Part shown: positions 1 through 9,579 of the stretch, piece after piece
How positions within the stretch are numbered: the first letter of the stretch is position 1
How the letters are laid out: each line of letters opens with the position of its first letter
Source of the DNA: Lepus europaeus
Taxonomy: Eukaryota > Chordata > Mammalia > Lagomorpha > Leporidae
Length of the DNA stretch: 64,000 bases
Reading direction: 5' to 3'
Assembly (NCBI RefSeq): GCF_033115175.1
Contig: NC_084839.1
Span: 43,137,501-43,201,500, forward strand
The notes under the pieces: generated by a model
What the model was told of the DNA's origin: nothing
What the model saw: only the letters and a program-made list of their open reading frames with translations
Databases searched by the model: none
Translations under genes and position numbers: made by a program

Positions 1-469
1 ATGGGGGATTTGGTTTATGTTGTCCCCACCCTCCGTGTCCCCACATGGGCCCTGCAGTCACGAGCCGAGATAGGCGGGGTCCCCATCTTTTGTCCCTGCC
101 TCACTCAACAACCACGGAAGAAGATAACATTGCAGGAAACTTCTGGAACAAAAGAATAAACTGCAAATCGACAGAGCCCAGCTCTAGGCTAGATGCTTTC
201 TCCAGCCTGAGGCCCGCTGATTCCACAACTCCGAGGTGACAGAGAGAATCATCCCCTGTCAGCCTCAGAGTGATTTCCAAGGCTATCCTCTAGGTCGTCT
301 GGTTAAAGAAAGATCCCAGTGAGGGGATGGGAAGCTGACTCCTGGCAGGGTGGAAGGGAGGGAGGGAGGGAGGGAGGCAGGCAGGCAGGCAGGCAGGCCA
401 GCCAGGACACAGAGCCAGACGTGAGCGAAGCTCCAGGTGTTTTGGAAACTGCCAAGGATGCGCCATAGC
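1..469. other. Unassigned sequence with GGGA/GGCA tandem tract
   Basis: No gene recognised. A purine-rich simple repeat at about 353-398 runs from GGGA units into GGCA units. The short ORFs across it have no gene character. Confidence 0.5.
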
Positions 470-768
470 TTTTATTTTTAAGATGTATATGTTTATTTTG
501 AAAGTCAAAGTGACAGAGAGAGCGATCTTCCATTCACTAGTTCACTCTCCGTATGGTTGCAATGTTCAGCACTGTGCCAAGAGCTTCTTCTGGGTCTCCC
601 ACGTGGGTGGCAGGGGCCCAGGTATTTGGGCCATCTTCCCCTGCTTTTCCAGGTGCATTAGCAGGGAGCTGGATCAGAAGTGGAGCAGCTGGGACACGAA
701 CCAGCACCCATGTCGGATGCCAGTGTTGCAGGTGGCATCTTTACCTGCTATGTCACAACACTGGCCCC
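470..768 (-). repeat. C-repeat SINE, older subfamily
   Basis: The antisense order is readable: AT-rich tail near 470, then GAAAGTCAAAGTGACAGAG, the TTCACTCTCC box, AGGTGCATTAGCAGGGAGCT and the ACACTGGCCC head at the right end. It is diverged. Confidence 0.85.
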
Positions 769-1242
769 AGTCTCCATATCTTAACAACTCAAAAACCCCC
801 AGGTTGGCGAATGTCCCAGCCTCTCTGTTGCTGTATCACCATTGCAGTTGTCATTACAATCCACTCACAATCACCGTGACAGATCCAATAGCACCTTGCT
901 AGAACTGTCCCAGAAGAACCTCACCTACCCCTAGAACTCTCTTCCACATCTCATGAATATTCCACCCCCTCATTGTGAGACAAAACACAGGAACAGCCTC
1001 CTCATTCCCTTGGGGCAGATGCTGTCTCCCCCATCCCCGTCTCGAGAGTGTGCCTTTGCTTGCGGTACACTGTGCTGGCTTGCTCAGCCCCACGTGACAC
1101 GTCCTCAGATTCGCTCTGTGCTGGTGTCGAGGACCCGGGTGCATTCTCCAGCAACAGCTTTCTTGGCGAGCCATCCAGGAGCCTCTCACCTCCCCAACCT
1201 CCCGAGGTAGAAGCTTTTCTTTTGTAGTACTGCTTGGCCCTG
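769..1242. other. Unassigned intergenic sequence
   Basis: Unique-looking sequence between two SINEs. No splice-bounded ORF or RNA gene was recognised. Confidence 0.4.
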
Positions 1243-1282
1243 GTACACATTTATGTGAAAGGCAAAGTTACAGAGAGAGGGG

Positions 1283-1325
<43 letters not shown>

Positions 1326-1577
1326 GATCTTCCATCTGCTGGCTTACTCCCCAAATGGCCACAACATCTGGGGCTAGGCCAAAAGCCAGGAGCTTCACCC
1401 AGGTCTCCCACGTGGGTGGCAGGGGCCCAAGCTCTTGGGCCATCTTCCATTGTTTTCCTGGTCCATTAGTAAGGAGCTGGATCGGAAGTGGAGTGGCCGC
1501 AACTCAAAATTGGCACCCGTATGGGATGCCAGCGTTGCAGGTGGTGGCTTAACCTGCTAGGCCATGATGCTGGCCCT
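1243..1577 (-). repeat. C-repeat SINE with expanded (AG)n tract
   Basis: Antisense SINE ending ATGATGCTGGCCC. Its pyrimidine tract (AG on this strand) has grown to about 35 nt at 1287-1322, a microsatellite born from the SINE tail region. Confidence 0.85.
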
Positions 1578-2129
1578 CCAACTTTCTGAAGAGGAGACAT
1601 AGCAGGAGGGTTTGCTCAGCCTTGGAAACTTCTAAGGGGCTGTGGGAATCAAATCTTGAGGGTCAACGTTATAGTGAAACCCCTAGAATGCAATGCCGGC
1701 CAAGCTCCCCAGCTCTCCCTCAGGGTTTGGCTCTTTCCATTCAGCTGGGCCTCCACATCACCTGGTCCTGGGCCCCTCCTCTGCCTGTCCCGTGCTCGCT
1801 GCAGCCTCTGGGTGGCCGGGTGCCCCTGCACCCTGATGAGAGAGCGCAGGGGAGCCTCCCCCAGCCACAGCAGGCTGGAAGTTTCCAGGAGGCATTTGCA
1901 CTGGGAACAGAAAGCACAGGAGTGTGGACACGGACAAAACATGGATTCCTCCTGCACAGGCCGTGCACGGGCCGCCCTGGCCAGCTCGGAGTTCAGGGCC
2001 CCGGCAGCGCTGTCACCTTCCCCTTGCTGGTCATGACCTCCACGTCTGGGGAAAAATCAGCAATGCCTTTCCCCAGAGTGGTTGGGGGTGACGGTTTTCA
2101 CTCAAGTTCATGCTCGATTTTGAACAGTT
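1578..2129. other. Unassigned intergenic sequence
   Basis: GC-moderate sequence with overlapping ORFs on both strands (for example plus 1622-2209) but no recognisable protein, domain or splice pattern. Confidence 0.4.
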
Positions 2130-2135
2130 TTGTTG

Positions 2136-2276
2136 TTTCTGTGTGTGCATGGGTGTGTGCATGTGTGTGGGTGAGCATGTGTGTGCATGTGTGGTATGTG
2201 TGTGCATGAGTGCACATGGGTATGCATGTGTGTGCGTGGGTGTGGGTGTGTGCGTGGGTGAGCATGTGTGCACGGG
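2136..2276 (+). repeat. TG-rich degenerate microsatellite
   Basis: About 140 nt of alternating purine-pyrimidine built from GTGTGTG, GCATG and GGGTG variants. The higher-order unit is roughly TGTGTGCATGGGTG. It is potentially Z-DNA-forming. Confidence 0.85.
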
Positions 2277-2574
2277 AGGTGGCCGTTAGACACAAGATGT
2301 GCTCAGGAGCCACTCCCACTTCCTGTCCCAGTGCAGGGGAGGAAGAGTCGGCATTTCTGCAGAGAGGCCGTGTCATTGGGCCCGGCTGCTCTGGAGTCCC
2401 GGGAAGCATTTCGTGTCAGCCGGCTGTCTCTTGCATGTGAAGGCCAAAGGCTTTGGTTTCACCTTGAAGCCAACAAAGCAATCCACTGTGCTCCTGCCAG
2501 TTTCAGCCACCCAAACCCAGTTTCACCAAACCTGATTCATCTGAGAATAGAATGTGCAATAAGCCCGGGGACTC

Positions 2575-2680
2575 GGGGTGGGTGTTGTGGCGCAGCAGGT
2601 TAAGCCACTGTGCCTGGGACAGAAGTCCAAAGTCCATGTCATCCCCCCTTTCAAATAAAAAAAAAAAAAACTCTTAAAAA
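2575..2680 (+). repeat. C-repeat SINE, internally deleted
   Basis: The sense head GGGTGGGTGTTGTGGCGCAGCAGGTTAAGCC is followed after about 70 nt by TTTCAAATAAAAAAAAA, so most of the body is missing. Confidence 0.75.
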
Positions 2681-2761
2681 CAAATAAATAAATGTAGGGC
2701 TAGATGAAGGTTCACTTGTTACTAGCACCATTAATTATATATTTTTCAATATTTTTATTTT

Positions 2762-3051
2762 TTAAAAGATTTATTTATTTATTTGATAGTAAGAATGAGA
2801 GCGAGAGAGAATCTTCCATCTGCTGGTTCACTCCCCAGGTGCCCGCAACAGCCAGGAGTCTGGAATTTCATCTGGGTTTCCCATGTGGGTCGCAGAGACA
2901 CAGGCACTTAGGCCATCTTCCCACTGCTTTCCCAGGTGCATTAGTAGGGAGCTGAATCAGAAGCAGAGCAGCCAGAACTCAAACCAGCACCCATAGGGGA
3001 TGCTGGTGTCATAGCGGGTGGCTTAACCCGCTATGCCACAACGCCAGTCCC
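2762..3051 (-). repeat. C-repeat SINE, older subfamily
   Basis: Begins AAAGATTTATTTATTTATTTG and ends CTATGCCACAACGCCAGTCCC; antisense, moderately diverged. Confidence 0.88.
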
Positions 3052-4239
3052 AGCAACACTTTGACTTTTTAAATTACACCCTGGCAATTGTGATGGGGCA
3101 CTTTGCCCAGAGAACATCCTGAGTGCACCTTGGAGCTCATCCACACACCCTGCAGCTGCAGCGCGGTGTCTGGGCGTCTGTTACAGGTGCTGCAGTGGTG
3201 GATGGCCAACCCGAAACCACCTTCTCTCCCCGGGCCCGCAGCCTGCTCCCTTCAACACCCACAACAGAAACAGTGGGTCTCTGCAGGATCTGGCACACAG
3301 TAGGTGCTCAGTACGTTTTATAAGGAACTGAACTCCCCAGGCAGACAAGTCGTAACCTTGGACCGTCCACTCACCTACCCTTGTTCCCCCACTGCTCTAT
3401 TCAGCACGGCCTTCCCCCTGGAGGAACAAACTAATGTAGTGGTGAAATCCTGGAAAATCCACCAGGATGTGTGGTAGAAGGAGGACGTGAGCTTGGATTT
3501 TCCAGGGGTCAAATGCAAGTGACACTTAAAAAATCCCGGGATGGTTACTGAGGGGTGGGGAAGGACGTTCTGTGGGGCACTCCTGCCATCTAGTGGTTGA
3601 TCTGCAAATGACAAGTGTTGTATCAAGAGACCCGACTAAGGGGTCCCAGCGGCCCTCAGGATCACGCATAATAAAAAATCGGAGTTGTCACAGCCAACTA
3701 CCAACAAACGCTGAGTGCAGGGTCCTCTGGGCCCATCCCTTGCCATCTTCTGGGGGTGAGGGCACAAGAGAAGACAGGAACCCTCCACCCGACTCTGTAA
3801 GCTCAAGGGCGGGTGACAGAGTGGTGGAGACTGGATTCTTCCTTTGCTGCCCGTGCACCTTGCTGGTGTCCTTACAAACACTGGCTTGCACTTGTCATGA
3901 ATGTATCATCTGTTGTGGACCATGGCTGATTCTCTGGGCTCCAGTGGCACTCTAGATACTGTCCAGGGACCCACGAAATTGGGTGGGGACAAAGTTACTC
4001 CTTTATTTTCATAAACCCCAGGCTGAAATGTAGCGTTCTTTTCCATTATGAGTTAGGCAAAAAGCTGTGGTGGTAGAACCTGTGACTTCATCATTTGCAG
4101 AAAATATTTTCCTATCCCACTGCAGCGGGTACAGGCGTCTAGAGTCCCTTGGCCATCACTGCTTTGACCTGACAGTGATTATTGGACCTGCTGCTGCATC
4201 TTACTATGCTAATGAAGAAGCACACACCTTTCATTTTTT
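3052..4239. other. Mostly unassigned; short L2-like remnant near 3280-3330
   Basis: TCTGGCACACAGTAGGTGCTCAGTA at 3290-3314 resembles the conserved 3' end of ancient LINE-2. The remainder contains no gene that I can support. Confidence 0.4.
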
Positions 4240-4920
4240 TAAAGATTTATTTATTAATTTGAAAGTCAGGCTGGCGCCGTGGCTCAACAGGCTAATCCTC
4301 CGCCTAGCGGCGCCGGCACACCGGGTTCTAGTCCCGGTCGGGGCACCGGATTCTGTCCCGGTTGCCCCTCTTCCAGGCCAGCTCTCTGCTATGGCCTGGG
4401 AAGGCAGTGGAGGATGGCCCAAGTCCTTGGGCCCTGCACCCCATGGGAGACCAGGAGAAGCACCTGGCTCCTGCCTTTGGATCAGCGCGGTGCGCCGGCC
4501 ACAGCGTGTCAGCCGCGGCGGCCATTGGAGGGTGAACCAACGGCAAAGGAAGACCTTTCTCTCTGTCTCTCTCTCTCTCTCTCACTGTCCACTCTGCCTG
4601 TCAAAAAAAAAGAAAAGAAAGTCAGAGTTACACAGAGAGAAAAGAGTCAGAGAGAGAGAGAGGTCTTCCATCCTGTGGTTCACTCCCCAGATGGCCGCAA
4701 TGGCTGGAGCTGCACTGATCTGAAGCCAGGAGCCAAGAGCTTCCTTTGGGTCTCCCACATGGGTGCAGGGACCCAAAGACTTGGTCCATCTTCTACTGCT
4801 TTTCGAGGTCACAGCAGAGAGCTGGATCGGAAGTGGAACAGCCAGATCTCAAACTGGTGCCCATGTGCGATGCTGGCCCTGCAGGCAGCGGCTTCACCCG
4901 CTATGCCACAGCGCTGGCCC
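4240..4920 (-). repeat. Older C-repeat SINE split by a young SINE
   Basis: The tail TTTAAAGATTTATTTATTAATTTGAAAGTCAG (4240-4269) resumes at 4617 and ends CCACAGCGCTGGCCCC at 4920. The interruption is the plus-strand copy at 4270-4616. Confidence 0.88.
4270..4616 (+). mobile_element. Young C-repeat SINE nested in an older one
   Basis: Full length, from GCTGGCGCCGTGGCTCAACAGG to the CTGTCAAAAAA tail, with a Pol III B-box-like GGTTCTAGTCC. Target-site duplication GAAAGTCAG at 4261-4269 and 4617-4625. Confidence 0.93.
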
Positions 4921-4976
4921 CGCATGTACGTTTCTAAGTCACACATCTTTTTAAAGTATTCTGAAGCCTATATTTA

Positions 4977-5281
4977 TTTTTTAAAGGTTATTTATTCATT
5001 TATTTAGAAAGTCAGAGTTACACAGAGGGAGAGGGAGAGACACAGAGAGAGAGAGAGATCTTCCATCCACTGGTTCACTCCCCAGAAGGCCACAATAGCC
5101 AGCACAGGGCCAGGCTGAAGCCAGAAGTTTTATCTGGGTCTCCCACATGGGTGCAGGGACCCAAACACTTGGGCATTCTCTGCTGCTTTTCCTAGGCCAT
5201 TAGCAGGGAGTTGGATGGGAAGTGGAGAGCCAGGACTGGCACCCATGTGGACTTTACCCACTATACCACAGCGTCAGCCCC
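4977..5281 (-). repeat. C-repeat SINE, older subfamily
   Basis: Antisense. Ends ACCACAGCGTCAGCCCC. It has a small deletion in the head-proximal part (CACCCATGTGGACTTTACCC). Confidence 0.85.
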
Positions 5282-5329
5282 GATGCCTATATTTCAATGT
5301 GATTGGTTACTTTGAGTAATTTTTTAAAA

Positions 5330-5331
5330 TT

Positions 5332-5362
<31 letters not shown>

Positions 5363-6187
5363 GTTTTTAACAGGCTCAATACAGTTCATAGATATAGTAA
5401 GTCCTTTGTTTTCTTATCTTATGCATTTGCAAACATGATTCTGTAAATGGGCCCACAGCACCAAACATCAAAGGCCATTGGCTCCGGAGCCTCAGAGAGG
5501 AGACAGGTGAGCAGGGCCAGGACAGCAGAGAGGGCTTGACAGAGGAGAATGGGAGACAGGATCCAGGCTGCTCGGCCCCTTGGGTGCCTGGGCAGTGCTT
5601 CTGATAGCTGAGTGGGCACACAGGCCACCAGGATCTGAGCAAAGGTGGCTCTGACCCCACTGGGTTTGCGCCAGGCCTGATGTTCAGCATCCACGGTGCC
5701 CCAAGGAACCCCTGGTCCACGGCCTGGGGGCTGGGTAGCAAGGGCATGGCACTGCTGCTCACGTGCCTGCAGCCCACACCTCTGTCACTGCGCCCCGTGC
5801 TCCCAGATGCCACGTTCCTGGGAGAGGAGCGCGCAGGTGTCAGCTGCACTCTGGAATGACAATGGCTGTTGTGAGAGGTGCTGGGAGCGCACGCCCCTGC
5901 CACAGCAGCCCAGAGGAAGGCGCTCAGGGGTCCAAGCTGGGGATGGAGGCCCCACCCGGGGCAGGGGAGGTCCTCAGCCCTGGCCCCACCACGTCCCTCC
6001 TTGGCCTCTGAGCGGCCAGTTCTGCCCCTGGCTCTGCTGCCTCTGGGACGCAGGGGTTTGTGGCACTCGCCGTGGTTCTCCTGATCAGGGAAGACTGTGC
6101 AGAGCTGGGGATGCACGACGGCTTGCTCTGTCATCCTGGCACTGCCACTGGTTTCAAAATCCAGCTCCGTCGTGGGTACTTGTTCTG
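5330..6187 (-). other. Unidentified segment ending in a long poly(A) on the minus strand
   Basis: A T-run of about 27 at 5334-5360 is a poly(A) tail on the minus strand. It follows sequence not recognised as a SINE or LINE, and a GC-rich minus frame stays open over 5376-6134 (252 codons). That looks like a retrocopy, but I cannot identify a parent, no AATAAA precedes the tail, and target duplications were not found. I do not call a gene. Confidence 0.35.
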
Positions 6188-6468
6188 TTTTTTAAATATT
6201 TGCTTGAAAGGTAGAACAAGAAGGAGAGAGATCATCCATCTGCTGGTTCACTCCGCGATGGCCACAACAGCCAGGGCTGGGCCAGGCTGAAGCCAGGAGG
6301 AACTCCGTCCGGGTCACCGCCGGTAGCAAGGGCCCAAGTACTTGAGCCATCTTCTGTGGCCTTCCCAGGAAGGATCAGGAAGCAGAGCAGCCAGGACTGG
6401 AACCGGCGCTCCAATGTAGGATGCCAGTGTTGCAGGAGGCGGCGAGACCCGCTGCGCCACAACCCCCT
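6188..6468 (-). repeat. C-repeat SINE, older subfamily
   Basis: Antisense; TTGAAAGGTAGAACAAG tail side and CGCTGCGCCACAACCCC head. Somewhat shortened. Confidence 0.82.
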
Positions 6469-7483
6469 GGGAGAGCGCAGGGAGCTGAGGAGCGAGGTTC
6501 AGAAGCAGCTGCCCTTGGCAGCCTCACCCCGGCCCCCGACTCTGGCCCCTCTCCTCTCCTTTCTAGATATTTCTAAGTAGGAGGCCTGGCTCTCTCCCAG
6601 CTTCAGGGGAGGGGGTTACTGAGGCCCAGCAGTCACCTGTCACAGCAGGTGAGACGGATGCCTTTAGTCTTTCTGGACTCTTCCGCTTCTCCCTTGGAGG
6701 GGAATCCGTGCGATCACCACTCAGCCACCCCATGTGCACACAAAGGAGCTGCAGCACAACAGACCCTACGATCCCCGGCCCTGAAGCCATCGCTGTCACA
6801 GCAGCGCCTCGGGCCCGGCTCTGCAGCCAGGTGGGGAGCAGCCACTCGGCACCAGTCTCGGCCACTCGGCGCAGTTAAGTGCTTTACCCAGTCCCTCACC
6901 GTGTGAACCCTCTGAGCCACTCCTTAGTAACTTTCACCGCAGTTACTCTTCAGTGGAGAAACCCAAGTTTAGAGACTTCACAGCTCAGGAGTGCAGGCCC
7001 AGGATTTCCAAAGCTTGTGCTGGCCTGTGCTGGGTGGGTGTCCATTTTACAGATGGGGGAACCAGGCACAGTGATGTCCCGGACACATTCTGGGAAGGCC
7101 GAGGCCTCACGTAGGGGAGGTGACAGGGCGGGCGGGCAGGGAAGGGCAAACCCCACTGGGAGATGTCCCAGCCCCCTGCCCAGCAGGGATTTTCTTTAAG
7201 GCAAGGCCAGGAGACTAACAGGACCGTGAGGCTGGCGCGGAGCTTACGACAGCAGGCACCCATGCAGGATGCGTTCCAGTCCTGGCTGCTTCCTGGGGAC
7301 TGCTTCCCGGTCTCCCCCATTGTGAGTCCATTCACCAGACCCATCCTGAAGGCAAAGGTAACTTCCACGGGCACAAGAGAAGTGTGTCATTCCCAAAATG
7401 CCAATGAACTTCTCCCTTGGGCCTGGGATGTTTTCAGCCATGTTATTTGTATTTATTTTTGACAAAAACAAAAACAAAACCCC
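6469..7483. other. Unassigned; MIR-like remnant around 7030-7080
   Basis: TCCATTTTACAGATGGGGGAACCAGGCACAG resembles an antisense MIR core. The rest is unclassified, with no supported gene. Confidence 0.4.
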
Positions 7484-7817
7484 AGCCGGCACCGTGGCTT
7501 AACAGGCTAATCCTCCGCCTTGCGGCGCCGGCACACCGGGTTCTAGTCCTGGTTGGGGTGCCAGATTCTATCCCGGTTGCCCCTCTTCCAGGCCAGCTCT
7601 CTGCTATGGCCCGGGAAGGCAGTGGAGGATGACCCAAGTGCTTGGGCCCTGCACCCGCATGGGAGACCAGAGAAGCACCTGGCTCCTGGCTTCGGATCAG
7701 CGAGATGCGCCGGCTGCAGCGGCCATTGGAGGGTTAACCAATGGCAAAGGAAGACCTTTCTCTCTGTCTCTCTCTCTCACTGTCCACTCTGCCTGTCAAA
7801 AAAAAAAAAAAAAAAAA
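7484..7817 (+). mobile_element. Young C-repeat SINE
   Basis: Sense copy from AGCCGGCACCGTGGCTTAACAGG to a poly(A) of about 19 after CTGTC. It lies downstream of the MCFD2 3' end. Confidence 0.92.
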
Positions 7818-8236
7818 CCTAAAACACTAGTCACTCATTTCAAGGGGCAAACATTATATATCTTCCCAAGCTAGGGAATGTTGTCACAATCTGAATTTGG
7901 TTGTAGAAGAAAGCTCCAAAAGTGGTTTCATTTGGAAGAAAAAGAATGCCTGAAGAGGGATAGTGACTTTGAATAAGAAGGTATCCTCGTGGAAAGGAGC
8001 TGGGTATAGCCCAGGATGGCCTGGGACCTGTGCCAAGAGCAGCACCAGACAGGCCCATCAGGCGCTAGCAGAAACAGCTGGTGTAGACAAAATCAATGGC
8101 TCTTATTTCGTTTCATTGGTGTTATTGATCATATATCCAGAATTCATTATATAAATCTTCCAAAATAACGAGATAGTACAAGAATAGTTTGTAAGTCAAC
8201 TCTGCACAGATACTTGACACAGGAAACCATTTTTAC

Positions 8237-8270
8237 AAACACATAGGTTTTCTTATAAGAATACTTTAAT
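8237..8270 (-). terminator. Candidate MCFD2 polyadenylation site
   Basis: On the minus strand ATTAAA lies at 8270-8265, followed 18-28 nt later by the GU-rich stretch TATGTGTTTGT (8247-8237). This spacing suits a cleavage site near 8250. It is a prediction from motif spacing only, and distal sites are possible. Confidence 0.4.
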
Positions 8271-9447
8271 CAAGAAAATAAGTCTCTATGCATCCTACAG
8301 CCAATCTCACGCCGTGTCTCCCTTCCACTCCACCATCATTTCAGGTTTTCTACAACAGCGTGGCTGCCACGTTGAACAAGGCAATGGCAATCCGCCAGCT
8401 CTCCTGTCCCCAACACCACTGACATGCACACTGCAAACCAGCTTTGAAGCTTGCTCTTCTCACCCTTCCCGATTTGAAAGAATTCACATATTTAGCACTG
8501 GGAGATGTAACTCACACAACATCCCTTCTATACAGAACCTCTATCAGGTTAATAAACAGCTGTGTCCGGTGAAAGGGCTTGCCTTGTGTGGGGTAGACCA
8601 GTTGGCCCTTTGCCCCCTACGGTATCTTACTGTTTCTTCTGAACAGCCAAAAACCAAACCCCAGAAACAAGAGTGAAACGCAAACACTAACAAAGCCACA
8701 ACACTGGCTACTGATTTGGAGAACACTGTTAAGCTCAAGGTCTCTCCCAGGCTGAAGAAGACAGAAAAGAAACAAAGGAGGAAAGAGCAGTGGTTGGATA
8801 TAATACTGAAAAATCTGGAGAGGTTCATCACTTGGGCCAGTGGTGTAGCATTTCCAAAACACCAGAGGCGACAATCCCGGACTCCGAGATCCACTCAACT
8901 CGGTATCTCACATTCTTCTTACATGCTGGCTTTGAACTGGCCTGATGAAAACCCACCTGTCGGGTGAGAGGACCCGAGCAGGCCATGGGGCCAGAACACT
9001 AACCGCGTATACCTGAAGAGGCAGGACTCACCGGGGCACCATTTGGCATTGGCTGCATTCCTTCCCTGTCATCCAGTGTGTGGCCATTTGGCAAAGGCGT
9101 TGGCTTAGTCTCCAGGCAGCATAAATTAAAATCAAGACACTAGCAGTATCCTACAGTCAGGTTCCTGAGTTTTCAGCTCCGATTAGCCAACAGGCTCACG
9201 AGGATTCTTCAATCACTCCCACCTCCAGTAAGCTACTTTAACAGCCCTTAGGGGACTACCAGACATCCATCTTACTTCTCCTAAAACTCTCTTCATTCCT
9301 GTTCTCACCCCAGTGTAACGAGCTGCTCCCAGTTTTTACCAAAATGCGGCAACAGTGGAGGCCAGGGAGTTATTCTGCATTAGGGAAAGTGTTCAATCAC
9401 ATTAGCACAGGTCACATTTGCACGTAACTAGGAGCCAGGCGTGGAGC
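8247..9447 (-). other. MCFD2: MCFD2 3' UTR (proximal part, end inferred)
   Basis: This is about 1.2 kb downstream of the stop on the minus strand, with no SINE insertion recognised, unlike the flanking sequence at 7484-7817. It contains AT-rich stretches and no long ORF with gene-like character. I place the end near 8247 only because of the ATTAAA and GU-rich pair described separately. Human MCFD2 mRNA has, as I recall, a longer 3' UTR, so transcripts may continue further left. Confidence 0.5.
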
Positions 9448-9579
9448 CTACTGCAGGGATTTTGCAAATTCAGCGTAGTCAATGTATCCATCATTGTTCT
9501 TGTCATCGTCTCTCAAAACACCATCTATTATGTTAATCAGTTCATCTTCGGTCATTAGTGGTGCCTGTTCACTCCCTTC
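9448..9579 (-). CDS. MCFD2: MCFD2 exon 4: second EF-hand and stop
   Basis: The acceptor TTTTGTAG ends at 9580. The exon opens with GAA (Glu104), encodes residues 104-146 with the second loop [12 protein letters not shown], and ends SLQ then TAG at 9450-9448. The 3' UTR continues toward lower coordinates. Confidence 0.95.
   Translation of the reverse strand, partial: EGSEQAPLMTEDELINIIDGVLRDDDKNNDGYIDYAEFAKSLQ

Noticed and set aside
2136-2276. Possible regularly spaced repeat array
   Set aside because: Degenerate TG microsatellite, with no spacers or fixed-length repeats; not CRISPR, which is not expected in a vertebrate genome.
4270-4340. tRNA gene
   Set aside because: The A/B-box-like head belongs to a tRNA-derived SINE repeated dozens of times; no intact cloverleaf or acceptor stem.
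4067-4723. 218-codon plus ORF ending in Ser/Leu repeats
   Set aside because: It is a translation through a C-repeat SINE. The same peptide recurs at 4279, 7417, 16456, 28070 and 57624, so it is not a gene family.
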